A DNA stretch of 64,000 bases from Paracoccus amoyensis (lineage in GTDB: Bacteria; Pseudomonadota; Alphaproteobacteria; Rhodobacterales; Rhodobacteraceae). The notes under the pieces are model-generated. The model did no database searches and was not told where the DNA came from. It saw only the letters and a program-made list of their open reading frames with translations. The stretch is from positions 248,001 to 312,000 of the forward strand of contig NZ_JACOQL010000004.1 in NCBI RefSeq assembly GCF_014490725.1, given 5' to 3'. Position 1 is the first letter of the stretch; every line of letters begins with the position of its first letter. The translations under genes were made by a program, and so were the position numbers. Positions 55,104 through 64,000 of the stretch are shown here, one piece after another.

Positions 55104-56650
55104 ATGCTTGCGACCTCCATCCCGTGGGCGCCGCCCAGCATCAGGCCGATCTCGTCCAGGGTCAGCCCCTCGGTTGGGCGGGGCGCGGACAGGCGCCCTT
55201 CGTTCAGGGCGCAAAAGCGATCCGATAGTTCCAAAAGCTCATCCAGATCCTGAGAGATGACGATGACGCCCGCGCCCGCGCGGGCAAGGTCCAGCAGGGC
55301 TTGACGCACGGCGGCGGCGGCCCCCGCATCCACGCCCCATGTCGGCTGGTTCACGACCAGCACACGCGGGGTTTGCAGAACCTCGCGGCCGATGACGAAT
55401 TTTTGCAGGTTGCCGCCGGACAATGCGCGGGCGGCCGTGCCGGGACCCGGGGTGCGCACGTCGAAATCCTTGATGACCTGTTCGGCATAGGATTTCGCGG
55501 CTTTGTGGTCGATCAGACCGTTGCGGACCAATTCCTTGCGCGTGCCAGCGGTCAGCAAAGTGTTTTCAGTCAGGCTGAAATCGGGCACGGCGGCATGGCC
55601 CAGACGGTCCTCTGGCGCGGTCAGCAGCCCGGCTTTGCGGCGTTGTTCGGGGCTTGCCGCGCCCAATGGCTTTCCATCCAGCGTCACGGCAGCAGCGGCA
55701 CTGCGCATTTCGCCGGATAGCGCGGCCAGCAATTCTTCTTGCCCGTTGCCCGCGACGCCACCGATCCCCAGGATTTCACCCGCCCGCAGAGAGAGTGAGA
55801 CGTTTTTCAGCGCCGTCCCTTCACCCGTTGGAACGGGCAGTGACAGGTCGTTTACCTGCAACAGAACGTCGCCCGCCTGACGGCCGGTCCGGTCGATCAG
55901 TCGCATTTCACCGCCAACCATCATCGCGGCCAGTTCGCGGGCCGAATGGGCACGCGGATTGCAACTGTCCACCACCTTGCCGCCACGCAGGATCGTGGCG
56001 CGGTCGCAATGGGCGCGGATTTCCTCAAGTTTGTGGCTGATATACAGGATCGCGGTTCCCTGATCGGCCAGTTTGCGCAGCGTGGCGAACAGCAGTTCGG
56101 CCTCTTGCGGGGTCAGGACACTGGTTGGTTCGTCCATGATCAGCAGGCGCGGGTTCTGCAACAGGCAGCGAATGATCTCGACCCGCTGGCGTTCGCCCGC
56201 GGACAGGGTTGCGATGCGGCGGGAGGGGTTCAGCGGCAGTCCGAATTCGTGGCTGACCGTTGTAATTCGGGCGGCCAACTCGCGACGCGGCGGCGGGTGT
56301 TCCATGCCAAGGGCGATATTTTCGGCCACGGTCAATGCGTCGAACAGCGAAAAATGCTGAAACACCATCGCAACACCCGATGCCCGCGCCTCTCGCGGAT
56401 CCGTTGGGTGATGCGGCTGACCGTTCAGGGCCATTTGCCCTTGATCCGGGCGGACAAGCCCATAGATCATTTTGACCAGTGTGGATTTCCCTGCACCGTT
56501 TTCCCCCAGAAGGGCGTGAATCTCGCCTTGCAGGACAGCAAATGAGACATCGTCATTGGCGCGCACGCCGGGATAGGATTTTCCAATCCCGTCAGCCCGG
56601 AAAACTTCGGCCCGGAAAGCTTCGGCCCGGACAACTTCGGGTTGCGTCAA
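55100..56650 (-). CDS. BMP-type ABC transporter ATPase with two ABC domains (NupO-like)
   Basis: 516 residues. Domain 1: Walker A LGENGAGKSTLV, signature ATLSAGERQRVEIIRCL, Walker B LLIMDEPTSVL. Domain 2: degenerate Walker A replaced by GGVAGNGQEELLAAL, signature ALSGGNLQKFVIGREV, VLVVNQPTWGVD. This asymmetric pattern is normal for sugar/nucleoside importers (RbsA/NupO type). The N-terminus carries three pentapeptide repeats before the domain begins at GIGKSYPGVRANDD. First gene of the operon, divergent from dnaE. Confidence 0.93.
   Translation of the reverse strand: MTQPEVVRAEAFRAEVFRADGIGKSYPGVRANDDVSFAVLQGEIHALLGENGAGKSTLVKMIYGLVRPDQGQMALNGQPHHPTDPREARASGVAMVFQHFSLFDALTVAENIALGMEHPPPRRELAARITTVSHEFGLPLNPSRRIATLSAGERQRVEIIRCLLQNPRLLIMDEPTSVLTPQEAELLFATLRKLADQGTAILYISHKLEEIRAHCDRATILRGGKVVDSCNPRAHSARELAAMMVGGEMRLIDRTGRQAGDVLLQVNDLSLPVPTGEGTALKNVSLSLRAGEILGIGGVAGNGQEELLAALSGEMRSAAAAVTLDGKPLGAASPEQRRKAGLLTAPEDRLGHAAVPDFSLTENTLLTAGTRKELVRNGLIDHKAAKSYAEQVIKDFDVRTPGPGTAARALSGGNLQKFVIGREVLQTPRVLVVNQPTWGVDAGAAAAVRQALLDLARAGAGVIVISQDLDELLELSDRFCALNEGRLSAPRPTEGLTLDEIGLMLGGAHGMEVASI
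56597..56641 (-). repeat. Three 15-bp tandem repeats encoding E(V/A)(V/F)RA
   Basis: Units 56597-56611, 56612-56626 and 56627-56641 differ at two positions at most and encode EVVRA, EAFRA and EVFRA at the start of the importer ATPase. In-frame, so length changes would keep the gene intact. Confidence 0.9.
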
Positions 56651-56744
56651 ACTTGTCTCCCTGTTTTCTTTTTATATCTGCATATCGCGCTATGCCCAGT
56701 TCGGGCAATTGCACTGTTTAGGCAGGGTGCGATACTGTTTCATC

Positions 56745-59700
56745 ATGTCAGCAAAGTCTCCTCGATTCATCCATCTTCGCACACATTCCGAGCATTCCTT
56801 GCTGGAAGGTGCCATTCCTGTAGGCAAATTGCCCGCTTTGGCGGCAGATGCCGGTATGCCGGCAGTCGCCCTGACGGATACCAATGCCATGTTCGCGGCG
56901 CTGGAATTCAGCGTAAAGGCAATGGACAAGGGCGTGCAGCCGATCATCGGTTGTCAGATCACGCTAGAGGCAGGGGAAACCGGCCCAGTCGTGCTGCTGG
57001 CGCAAAATCAGGCAGGCTGGCTGAACCTGATGGCGTTGTCGTCCTGCCTGTATCTGCGCAGCGATGCTTCGCTGCCCCATATCACGCTGGACGAACTGAC
57101 GGAGCGGGCCGAAGGGTTGATCTGTCTGACCGGTGGTGCCCTTGGCCCGTTGGGGCAGATGATTGCCAAAGGCCGCGCGGGCGATGCGGCGGCGCTTGCC
57201 GACACGCTGAAAGCCGCATTCCCGACGCGCCTTTATGTCGAATTACAGCGCCATCCGGGCGAAAATGGCAGGCTGATGCAGGCCGAAGCTGCCTCGGAGG
57301 CTGGTCTGATCGAATTGGCTTATGCCAAGGAACTGCCGTTGGTTGCCACCAATGATGTCTATTTCCCCAAGCCCGATATGTATGAGGCGCATGATGCGCT
57401 TATCTGCATCGCGGAAAAGGCCTATGTCGATCAGCAGCAGCCGCGTCGTCGCCTGACGCCGCAGCATCATTTCAAATCGCCCGAAGAAATGGCAGTGCTG
57501 TTCGCCGATCTGCCCGAGGCGCTGGAAAACACGGTCGAGATCGCCAAACGATGCGCCTTTGCCGTCAGCAAGCATAAGCCGATCCTGCCCCGCTTTGCCG
57601 ATGATGAGGTCGAAGAATTGCGGCGTCAGGCCAATCAGGGGTTGGCCGACCGTCTGAAGGTCATTCCCCACGCCGTCAGCGTCGAGGAATACGAGAAGCG
57701 GCTGGAATTCGAGCTGGGCATCATCGAGCAGATGGGTTTTCCCGGCTATTTCCTGATCGTCGCCGATTTCATCAAATGGGCCAAGGATCAGGGTATCCCG
57801 GTGGGTCCGGGGCGCGGTTCGGGGGCAGGGTCGCTGGTGGCCTATGCACTGACCATCACCGATCTTGACCCGCTGCGCTATTCGCTGCTGTTCGAACGCT
57901 TCCTGAACCCGGAACGGGTCAGCATGCCGGACTTCGACATCGACTTCTGCATGGATCGCCGGGAAGAGGTGATCCAGTATGTGCAGGGCAAATATGGCCG
58001 CGACAAGGTTGGCCAGATCATCACGTTCGGTGCGCTTCTGTCCAAGGCGGCTGTTCGCGATGTGGGCCGGGTGCTGCAATTGCCCTTCGGTCAGGTGGAC
58101 CGCCTGTCCAAGATGATCCCGGTCGAAGGGGTGAAGCCCGTCAGCATCACCAAGGCCCGCGCGGATGAACCGCGCTTGCGCGAGGCTGCCAAGGAAGAGG
58201 TCGTCGCACGCCTGCTGGATTACGCCGAGAAGTTGGAGGGGTTATATCGCAACGCCTCGACCCACGCGGCAGGGGTGGTGATCGGGGACCGTCCGCTGGA
58301 CCGGCTGGTGCCGCTGTATCGCGATCCGGCATCGGATATGCCGGCCACGCAGTTCAACATGAAATGGGTCGAACAGGCCGGGCTGGTGAAATTCGACTTT
58401 CTGGGCCTGAAGACCCTGACCGTCATCCAGAACGCTGTCGATCTGATCAATGGCGGCGGGCGCCCCCTGCATGTCGCGGCGGATGGGCGCCAGCTTTACG
58501 ATCCACCGGACGGGGCCGAGAACGAAATCAACGCCATCCCGCTGGACGACAAGGCCAGCTATGATTTGTTCGCGGCTGCCCGCACGGTCGCTGTGTTCCA
58601 GGTGGAAAGTTCGGGCATGATGGATGCACTGCGGCGCATGCGACCGACCTGCATCGAGGACATCGTGGCGCTGGTCGCCCTCTATCGACCCGGCCCGATG
58701 GAGAACATCCCGACCTATTGCGAGGTCAAGAATGGTGTCCGCGATCTGGAATCGCTCCATCCCAGTATTGACCATATCCTGGCAGAAACGCAGGGCATCA
58801 TCGTGTATCAGGAACAGGTGATGCAGATCGCGCAAGAGATGGCGGGCTATTCGCTTGGCGGGGCCGACCTGTTGCGACGCGCCATGGGCAAGAAGATCGC
58901 CGCCGAAATGGCCAAAGAGCGGCCGAAATTCGTCGATGGCTCGGTCGCGAATGGCGTCGATGCCAAGAAGGCGGGCGAGGTTTTCGACCTGCTGGAAAAA
59001 TTTGCCAATTACGGCTTCAATAAATCCCACGCGGCAGCCTATGCGGTCGTCAGCTATCAAACGGCGTGGTTGAAGGCGAACCAGCCGGTCGAATTCATGG
59101 CCGCAGTGATGAATTGCGATATCCACCTGACCGACAAGCTGGCCGTCTACAAGCGCGAGGTCGATCGCATGGGGATCGAGATCGTGCCCCCCTGCGTCAA
59201 CCGCTCCGCGCCGAAATTCACCGTGAAGGACGGGCGCATTCACTATGCGCTTGGGGCTTTGAAAGGGGTTGGTCTTGATGCGATGCGCCTGATCCACGAG
59301 GCACGCGGCGATCAACCGTTCCAGAATATCAACGATTTCGCCCGCCGCGTGGATATGAAACGCGTCGGCAAACGTCCCTTGGAAATGCTGGCGCGGGCAG
59401 GGGCCTTCGATGTGCTGGACGACAATCGATCACGGGTGCTGAAATCGCTGGACGCGCTTGTCGCATGGTCGGCGGCGGTGCAGGATCAGGCGGCATCGTC
59501 GCAATCCAGCCTGTTTGGCGGCGGAGAGGATCTGCCCCCGCCGCGTGCCGCAATCGGGCCTGTCTGGTTGCCGACCGAAAAGCTGGGCGAGGAACACCGC
59601 GCCATCGGCTTTTACCTGTCGGGGCATCCGATCGATGACTATCTGCCGGCGCTGCGCCGCAAGAAGGTGCAGACGCTGGCGGAAATCAGTGCCGAGGCTG

Positions 59701-60215
59701 AAAGCGGGCCACTGGTCACCAGCATCGCGGGCACCGTGTCCGCGCGGCAGGAACGCAAATCCGCCAAGGGCACGCAATACGCCTTTGTCAGCCTGTCCGA
59801 TCCAACCGGGCTTTATGAGGTTACGGTGTTTTCGGACCTGCTGAATGCCGCGCGCGACAAGCTGGAGCCGGGGCAGAATGTCGTTTTGCAGGTCAAGGTC
59901 GAACCGTCAGGCGATCAGGTGAAGATGCTGGCGAATTCGGTGACGCTGCTGGAAGACGCGGTTGCCGATGCCGGCGCAGGCTGTCTGGCAGTAGAGATGC
60001 ACGGCGCCGACACGATTCCGCGTCTGGCCGAGACATTGGCGCGGATCAAGACCGACATCACGGCATCATCCCGCAGCCGTGGCCCGGTGTTGTTGCGTAT
60101 CCGCGAAGGCGATGAGGTGATCGAGATCGAAGTCGCCGATGACGCCCCCCTGACCACACCCGCCCGTCAGGCGCTCCGCGCTGTGCCCGGCGTTCTGGAC
60201 GTGGTCGAGGAATGA
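56745..60215 (+). CDS. dnaE: DNA polymerase III subunit alpha
   Basis: 1,156 residues; replicative C-family polymerase. PHP domain start RFIHLRTHSEHSLLEGA, polymerase core with GPGRGSGAGSLVAYAL, the catalytic aspartates in MPDFDIDFCMDRREEVIQYV, fingers ALYRPGPMENIPTYCEVKNG and YQEQVMQIAQEMAGYSLGGAD, HhH and C-terminal OB domain (VTSIAGTVSARQERKSAKGTQYAF). Start ATG 56745 (MSAKSPRF) fits the family; the open frame upstream to 56709 lacks support. Intact, unlike dnaE2. It has its own upstream region shared with the divergent importer operon. Confidence 0.97.
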   Translation: MSAKSPRFIHLRTHSEHSLLEGAIPVGKLPALAADAGMPAVALTDTNAMFAALEFSVKAMDKGVQPIIGCQITLEAGETGPVVLLAQNQAGWLNLMALSSCLYLRSDASLPHITLDELTERAEGLICLTGGALGPLGQMIAKGRAGDAAALADTLKAAFPTRLYVELQRHPGENGRLMQAEAASEAGLIELAYAKELPLVATNDVYFPKPDMYEAHDALICIAEKAYVDQQQPRRRLTPQHHFKSPEEMAVLFADLPEALENTVEIAKRCAFAVSKHKPILPRFADDEVEELRRQANQGLADRLKVIPHAVSVEEYEKRLEFELGIIEQMGFPGYFLIVADFIKWAKDQGIPVGPGRGSGAGSLVAYALTITDLDPLRYSLLFERFLNPERVSMPDFDIDFCMDRREEVIQYVQGKYGRDKVGQIITFGALLSKAAVRDVGRVLQLPFGQVDRLSKMIPVEGVKPVSITKARADEPRLREAAKEEVVARLLDYAEKLEGLYRNASTHAAGVVIGDRPLDRLVPLYRDPASDMPATQFNMKWVEQAGLVKFDFLGLKTLTVIQNAVDLINGGGRPLHVAADGRQLYDPPDGAENEINAIPLDDKASYDLFAAARTVAVFQVESSGMMDALRRMRPTCIEDIVALVALYRPGPMENIPTYCEVKNGVRDLESLHPSIDHILAETQGIIVYQEQVMQIAQEMAGYSLGGADLLRRAMGKKIAAEMAKERPKFVDGSVANGVDAKKAGEVFDLLEKFANYGFNKSHAAAYAVVSYQTAWLKANQPVEFMAAVMNCDIHLTDKLAVYKREVDRMGIEIVPPCVNRSAPKFTVKDGRIHYALGALKGVGLDAMRLIHEARGDQPFQNINDFARRVDMKRVGKRPLEMLARAGAFDVLDDNRSRVLKSLDALVAWSAAVQDQAASSQSSLFGGGEDLPPPRAAIGPVWLPTEKLGEEHRAIGFYLSGHPIDDYLPALRRKKVQTLAEISAEAESGPLVTSIAGTVSARQERKSAKGTQYAFVSLSDPTGLYEVTVFSDLLNAARDKLEPGQNVVLQVKVEPSGDQVKMLANSVTLLEDAVADAGAGCLAVEMHGADTIPRLAETLARIKTDITASSRSRGPVLLRIREGDEVIEIEVADDAPLTTPARQALRAVPGVLDVVEE

Positions 60216-60218
60216 CAA

Positions 60219-60243
60219 AGGCCGGGGATAATCCGGCCTCTTT
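60219..60243 (+). terminator. Terminator after dnaE
   Basis: AGGCCGG / CCGGCCT, seven pairs with a GGATAAT loop, then CTTT. It lies four bases past the dnaE stop and between the convergent dnaE and mrpG. Confidence 0.75.
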
Positions 60244-60257
60244 CATTCTGCATCCAT

Positions 60258-60674
60258 TCAGAAATGATTTTCGCGTTTTGGCCGATCGGAATCCTGGTCC
60301 ATATCCATCAGGCTTTGTTCCGCCGAATCGCCATAAGTGGCCCAGTGCATATCGGGACCGGGATCGGGCAGGTCTTCGGCCCTCCATGTCAGGTGGATGT
60401 TCGTCTTGGCGATCATCAGGCCGGTGATCGGCGCCGTCAGGAACAGGAAAATCACGATCAGCAACTCGTGCCAGCTTGCATGTTCGCCAAAGAAGCCGAA
60501 CCACAGAACCGAGGCCAGCAAAACACCACCGACGCCGAGCGTCGCCGCCTTGGTCGGGGCGTGCAGGCGGGTCATCTGATCAGGCAATTTGACCAGCCCG
60601 AACGATCCGATCAGCCCAAACAGGCCCCCGATGACCAGGAACGCGGTAATCACGATTTCTAAGATTAACTCCAT
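60258..60674 (-). CDS. mrpG: Mrp-type Na+/H+ antiporter subunit G
   Basis: 138 residues, about three helices. IVITAFLVIGGLFGLIGSFGLVKLPDQMTRLHAPTKAATLGVGG is the MrpG signature, and LFLTAPITGLMIAKT follows. A 40-residue hydrophilic acidic tail (DMDQDSDRPKRENHF at the end) is longer than in Bacillus MrpG. ATG 60674 sits six bases from GGAGGGG; 60677 is also possible. The frame's open extension to 60923 is an overlap shadow of mrpF. Last gene of the operon. Confidence 0.92.
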   Translation of the reverse strand: MELILEIVITAFLVIGGLFGLIGSFGLVKLPDQMTRLHAPTKAATLGVGGVLLASVLWFGFFGEHASWHELLIVIFLFLTAPITGLMIAKTNIHLTWRAEDLPDPGPDMHWATYGDSAEQSLMDMDQDSDRPKRENHF

Positions 60675-60685
60675 CATCCCCTCCG

Positions 60686-60955
60686 TTATTCGATCACATC
60701 GCCGCGCAGCAGGAATTTGGCATAGGCCACGGTCGAGATGAAACCGACCATGGCGAACAGCAACATGATCTCGAAATACATCGACGTATTGAACGTAACG
60801 CCGAACAGCCCGATCAGCGCGATGAAATTGATCGACATGGTATCCAACGCCAAAATCCGATCGCCGACACCGGGGCCGACAATGATGCGATAGACACAGA
60901 AAAGCTGCGCAATACCAAAGCACGAGAGGGCGAAATACAGCGCATACAGGATCAT
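60686..60955 (-). CDS. mrpF: Mrp-type Na+/H+ antiporter subunit F
   Basis: 89 residues, three helices. YRIIVGPGVGDRILALDTMSINFIALIGLFG holds the conserved Asp in GDRILALD typical of MrpF. Overlaps mrpE by four bases. Required for assembly and activity of the multi-subunit antiporter (family knowledge). Confidence 0.93.
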   Translation of the reverse strand: MILYALYFALSCFGIAQLFCVYRIIVGPGVGDRILALDTMSINFIALIGLFGVTFNTSMYFEIMLLFAMVGFISTVAYAKFLLRGDVIE

Positions 60956-61443
60956 TCGAAAATCTCCTTCAGGCGGGCTTCATAGCGGGTCTTGATATCT
61001 ATGATCACCTCTTCGGGTTCGGGCGCGTGCAGGCAGTGGATCAGCAGCGCGTGACCGTCCTGCGACAGATCGGCGGTGACGGTGCCGGGCGTCAGGGTGA
61101 TGGTTGACGCCAGCACGGTGATCGCCTCGGGCGAGCGGATATCCAGGGGAACGGTGATCCAGGCGGGCTGCAGTCGATGGTTGGGCTTGAACAGCACGAT
61201 CCTCGCGACCTGCACGTTGGCGACCACGATATCCTTGATCACCAGCAGCACATAGGCGGGGATCTTGCCAGGCCTCCGCAGGCGGGCGCGGTCGGGCCAG
61301 TAGGGTTCGGTCAGGGCCGGAATGGCGATGGCAATGATGATCGCAAAGACAAGCGATCCCCATGAAAAGCGATTGACCAGCAACATCCAGGTAAGGACCA
61401 GCGCGGCAGACAGATAGGGATGCGGAAACAGGCGACGGATCAT
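60952..61443 (-). CDS. mrpE: Mrp-type Na+/H+ antiporter subunit E
   Basis: 163 residues. Two or three N-terminal helices (HPYLSAALVLTWMLLVNRF), the conserved YVLLVIKDIVVANVQVARIVL and a cytoplasmic domain with AITVLASTITLTPGTVTADLS and LLIHCLHAPEPEE, all typical for MrpE. Overlaps both neighbours by four bases. Confidence 0.93.
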   Translation of the reverse strand: MIRRLFPHPYLSAALVLTWMLLVNRFSWGSLVFAIIIAIAIPALTEPYWPDRARLRRPGKIPAYVLLVIKDIVVANVQVARIVLFKPNHRLQPAWITVPLDIRSPEAITVLASTITLTPGTVTADLSQDGHALLIHCLHAPEPEEVIIDIKTRYEARLKEIFE

Positions 61444-63038
61444 TTCGTGTCCTCCTGCTGCATCAGGACCGATTCAATATAGGGCTGCGGGTCTGTCAGC
61501 TGATTTGCCGTGTCCCGCAGATACTCGGTGACCGGTCCGGCAAAGATGGCCAGCAGCGCAGTTCCGGCCAGCAGCGCCCCGGTGGATGCAAATGCCAGCC
61601 AGGGTGCTGCCGAATCGTCGACATCCTGAATGGGTTCGTCTGTTTCCAGCTTCACCGGGATCGGGCCGGGTTTCGGGCGCTGCCCCTCGTCCGTGTCGTT
61701 GCCGGGATCGGGGTCAAGCTCGTGCGATTTCCAGAACAGCAGCGAACCGGCGCGGCTGAAACCGATGATCGCGATGACCGACGTGGCCAGGATTGTGGTC
61801 CAGATGCCAATGCGCCACGGATCTGTCCAGGTCGCGTCAAGGATCAACAGCTTGCCGATAAAGCCCGACAGGGGCGGCAGGCCAGCGGTCGCGATGGCCG
61901 CCAGAAAGAACAGGACTGAAACCGCCCCGGTGTTGCGGATCGTCGGGCGCAGACGCAGCCAGTGATCGCCGCCACGCCGGGCGCAGATCATATCCACCAC
62001 AAGGAACAATGCCGCCCCGGCCAGCGTCGAATGGATCATATAGTACAGCCCAGCGGTCAGGCCGGCCGTGTTGAAATGCGCCAACGGAATCAACAGCGTG
62101 CCAATGGACGCGATGGACGCGAAGGCGGCCATTCGGGTCACGCTGCGCGTGCCCAGAACGCCAATCTGGCCCAGCGTCAGGGTGATCAGCGCGGCCGGCA
62201 GGATCAGATCGCTGGCAATCGTCTCGACCACCGAATCGTTTGGAAAGACCAACGTGAAGAAGCGCACGATGGCATAAACGCCGACTTTCGACATAATCGC
62301 GAACAGCGCGGCCACAGGGCCGGGCGCGTTGGCATAGGTCGAGGGCAGCCAGAAATGCAGCGGCACGATGGCGGCCTTGACCGCAAAGACCAGCAGCAGC
62401 AGCACCGCGCCGGTGCGCAGCAGAGCGGTATCATCGGGCGGCATCATGGCGACACGGGCCGCCATGTCGGCCATGTTCAGCGTTCCGGTGGATGCGTAAA
62501 GCGTGCCAAGCGCGGCCAGAAACAGTGCCGACCCGGCAAGGTTATAACTGATATACTGCACACCTGCGCGCAGGCGCATCGGGCCGCCGCCATGGATCAC
62601 CAGGCCATAGCTGGCAATCAGCAGCACTTCGAAGAACACGAACAGGTTGAAGGCGTCGCCCGTCAGAAATGCGCCGTTCAAGCCCATCAGCTGGAACATC
62701 CAAAGCGCGTGAAAGTGCCAACCCTTGCGATCCCAGCCAGAGCCTATTGCGTAAAGCTGAACCACGACCGCCAGCACGGCGGTCAGCAACAGCATCAGCG
62801 CCGCCAGACGATCCAACATCAGCACGATGCCAAAGGGCGCGGACCAGTTGCCAAGGCGATAGACATAGATGTCGCCACTGATCGCGTCGTGATGCAGGAT
62901 CAGCGCGACGCCAAGGATCAGCAAGCTGCTGACGATGCCAAACACCCGCTGCAACAGCAGATCGTGGCGCATCCACAGAACCATCAGCGAACCCATCAAG
63001 GCCGGAAGAAGAACCGGAGCAATCAGCCAGTGGGTCAT
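61440..63038 (-). CDS. mrpD: Mrp-type Na+/H+ antiporter subunit D
   Basis: 532 residues, about 14 helices, related to complex I proton-pumping subunits. Key residues seen: the conserved Glu in LFVFFEVLLIASYGLVIHGG and the Lys in VFAVKAAIVPLHFWLPSTYANAPGPVAA, both on the ion path. A polar insertion in the C-terminal half (LDPDPGNDTDEGQRPKPGPI) is longer than usual for MrpD. Four-base overlaps with mrpC and mrpE. Confidence 0.95.
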   Translation of the reverse strand: MTHWLIAPVLLPALMGSLMVLWMRHDLLLQRVFGIVSSLLILGVALILHHDAISGDIYVYRLGNWSAPFGIVLMLDRLAALMLLLTAVLAVVVQLYAIGSGWDRKGWHFHALWMFQLMGLNGAFLTGDAFNLFVFFEVLLIASYGLVIHGGGPMRLRAGVQYISYNLAGSALFLAALGTLYASTGTLNMADMAARVAMMPPDDTALLRTGAVLLLLVFAVKAAIVPLHFWLPSTYANAPGPVAALFAIMSKVGVYAIVRFFTLVFPNDSVVETIASDLILPAALITLTLGQIGVLGTRSVTRMAAFASIASIGTLLIPLAHFNTAGLTAGLYYMIHSTLAGAALFLVVDMICARRGGDHWLRLRPTIRNTGAVSVLFFLAAIATAGLPPLSGFIGKLLILDATWTDPWRIGIWTTILATSVIAIIGFSRAGSLLFWKSHELDPDPGNDTDEGQRPKPGPIPVKLETDEPIQDVDDSAAPWLAFASTGALLAGTALLAIFAGPVTEYLRDTANQLTDPQPYIESVLMQQEDTK

Positions 63039-63439
63039 GCAGTCTCTTCCTCGATCTTCTTGGTGTCTTCGACGGTTTTCAGCGGCGGCATCTCTCGGTC
63101 GTCTTGTGGCATGTTGATGTGGTCATCGCCCCCTTCGATAAACGCCCCAAGCGACATCATCACCACGACAGCGGTCATCCCGAAACCGATGACGATGGCG
63201 GTCAGAACCAGCGCCTGCGGGATCGGATCGGTATACATCGTGACATCGACGGCCTCGCCAGATCCTTGAAGGATCGGGGGACGGTTCACGACAAGACGAC
63301 CGCTGACGAACAGAAAGGCGTTGATCGCATAGGTCATCATGGTCATGCCGAGGATCACCGCAAAGGTGCGCAGGCGCAGGATCAGATAGATCGCTGCGGC
63401 CATCATGGCACCGATGGCGGATGCTACAAGAATCTCCAT
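63035..63439 (-). CDS. mrpC: Mrp-type Na+/H+ antiporter subunit C
   Basis: 134 residues, NuoK-like, three helices. AIYLILRLRTFAVILGMTMMTYAINAFLFVSG, DPIPQALVLTAIVIGFGMTAVVV is the family core; the acidic C-terminal tail (KTVEDTKKIEEETA) is cytoplasmic. Overlaps mrpAB and mrpD. Confidence 0.95.
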   Translation of the reverse strand: MEILVASAIGAMMAAAIYLILRLRTFAVILGMTMMTYAINAFLFVSGRLVVNRPPILQGSGEAVDVTMYTDPIPQALVLTAIVIGFGMTAVVVMMSLGAFIEGGDDHINMPQDDREMPPLKTVEDTKKIEEETA

Positions 63440-64000
63440 CAGTGCGCTCCTTTCGATTGTTCGTCACTCAGGTCGATATCCATCGGCTTGCGGTTGACGG
63501 TGCTGCCTGCGTGCCGTGCGATGCGGCTCAGCGAGTTCAGCATCAGCATCACCGCGCCGACCACACACAGAAACACGCCAAGATCAAAACCCATGGCGGT
63601 TGCCAGCTCGAATTTTTCAAGGAAGGGTAGCTTTACATAACCAAAGGCCGAGGTCAGGAAGGGTTTGGCCACGAACCACGCGCCGATCCCGGTCACACCG
63701 GCGGCCACGACGCCCGCGCCGATCAGGACGTGATAGGGGATATAGCGGCGTTCCTGTGCCCAAGCATAGCCCGAGGCCATATATTGCATCACCAGCGCAA
63801 TCGACACGACCAGACCGGCGACAAAGCCGCCGCCCGGAAGGTTGTGGCCGCGCAGGAAAATATACAGCCCGACGACCAGTGAAATCGGCAGCAGCACACG
63901 CGTGATGATCACCAGCATCAGCGGGTGGCGGTCGCCCGCACGCGATTGCGTGTGTTTCCAGTTCCGCAGGCGTTTGGATGAATTGCCCTGCAACAGGGTC
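63439..64000 (-). CDS. mrpA: Mrp-type antiporter subunit A/B fusion, C-terminal (MrpB) part; 5' end outside the window
   Basis: 186 codons visible, frame open at the window edge. The visible part is the MrpB region: LMLVIITRVLLPISLVVGLYIFLRGHNLPGGGFVAGLV, MQYMASGYAW and GVFLCVVGAVMLMLNSL. The text upstream of the first helix (TLLQGNSSKRLRNWKHTQSR) reads as a linker, not a start, and the only candidate start is a TTG at 63993; in alphaproteobacteria MrpA and MrpB are usually one fused protein. So a fused gene is likely (inference). Confidence 0.88.
   Translation of the reverse strand, partial: TLLQGNSSKRLRNWKHTQSRAGDRHPLMLVIITRVLLPISLVVGLYIFLRGHNLPGGGFVAGLVVSIALVMQYMASGYAWAQERRYIPYHVLIGAGVVAAGVTGIGAWFVAKPFLTSAFGYVKLPFLEKFELATAMGFDLGVFLCVVGAVMLMLNSLSRIARHAGSTVNRKPMDIDLSDEQSKGAH

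Noticed and set aside
1..64000. CRISPR array, rRNA genes, complete insertion sequences or prophage genes
   Set aside because: None seen: no regularly spaced repeats, no rRNA-like stretches, no transposase or phage structural proteins.

Overview
The window reads as a high-GC alphaproteobacterial chromosome, most likely Rhodobacteraceae and close to Paracoccus. The basis is gene content: an IscR-type Rrf2 regulator without the usual cysteine cluster, an imuA-imuB-dnaE2 mutagenesis cassette, DUF1523 next to deoC and a two-domain ALDH16, an NtrC-type DctD without GAFTGA, a Hint-domain protein, and a fused Mrp antiporter operon. Genus is an inference; no rRNA gene is present.

Layout. 1-5.8 kb: partial glutaryl-CoA dehydrogenase (-), an OmpA-like protein with a very long Arg/Glu/Gln-rich spacer (+), CoA-binding and YHS proteins and rlmB (-), then tRNA-Tyr (+). 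6.1-10.2 kb: a lower-GC accessory island of type VI secretion spike genes. It holds a vgrG with a large internal deletion, then a tandemly duplicated two-gene module (here called A-B), a small membrane-protein ORF and a PAAR gene. 10.6-15.9 kb: imuA-imuB-dnaE2, with a one-base frameshift in dnaE2. 16.2-22.8 kb: iscR-like regulator, alpha/beta hydrolase, membrane protein, a tandem HD-domain protein, a small secreted protein, a Hint protein flanked by direct repeats, icd and an EamA-type transporter. 22.9-29.7 kb: purQ, dctB-dctD, metZ, folE2. 29.8-33.1 kb: uvrD-type helicase and an AT-rich glycosyltransferase-like gene. 33.1-39.4 kb: M20 peptidase (-), glycolipid-binding-like protein, two membrane proteins, deoC and ALDH16 (+).

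39.5-50.7 kb is a peptide-type ABC importer: two paralogous binding proteins and two permeases on -, a fused ATPase (frameshifted) on +, followed by a DAO-family oxidase, an M20 amidohydrolase and purU. This looks like uptake and breakdown of N-substituted amino acids or peptides (inference). 50.7-56.7 kb: a GT4 glycosyltransferase and a BMP-family (nucleoside-type) ABC importer, all on -. The importer could feed the deoC-ALDH16 deoxyribose pathway. 56.7-60.2 kb: dnaE. 60.3-64 kb: mrpG-F-E-D-C and the 3' part of a fused mrpA/B on -, running off the window.

The most unusual part is the T6SS-linked island. A vgrG 3' end plus two short genes is repeated with a period of about 1,023 bp, with conserved N-termini and diverged C-termini. 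The first B gene is truncated and now ends in a copied vgrG tail. I read it as a polymorphic effector/immunity array shaped by recombination; which protein is the toxin is not established.
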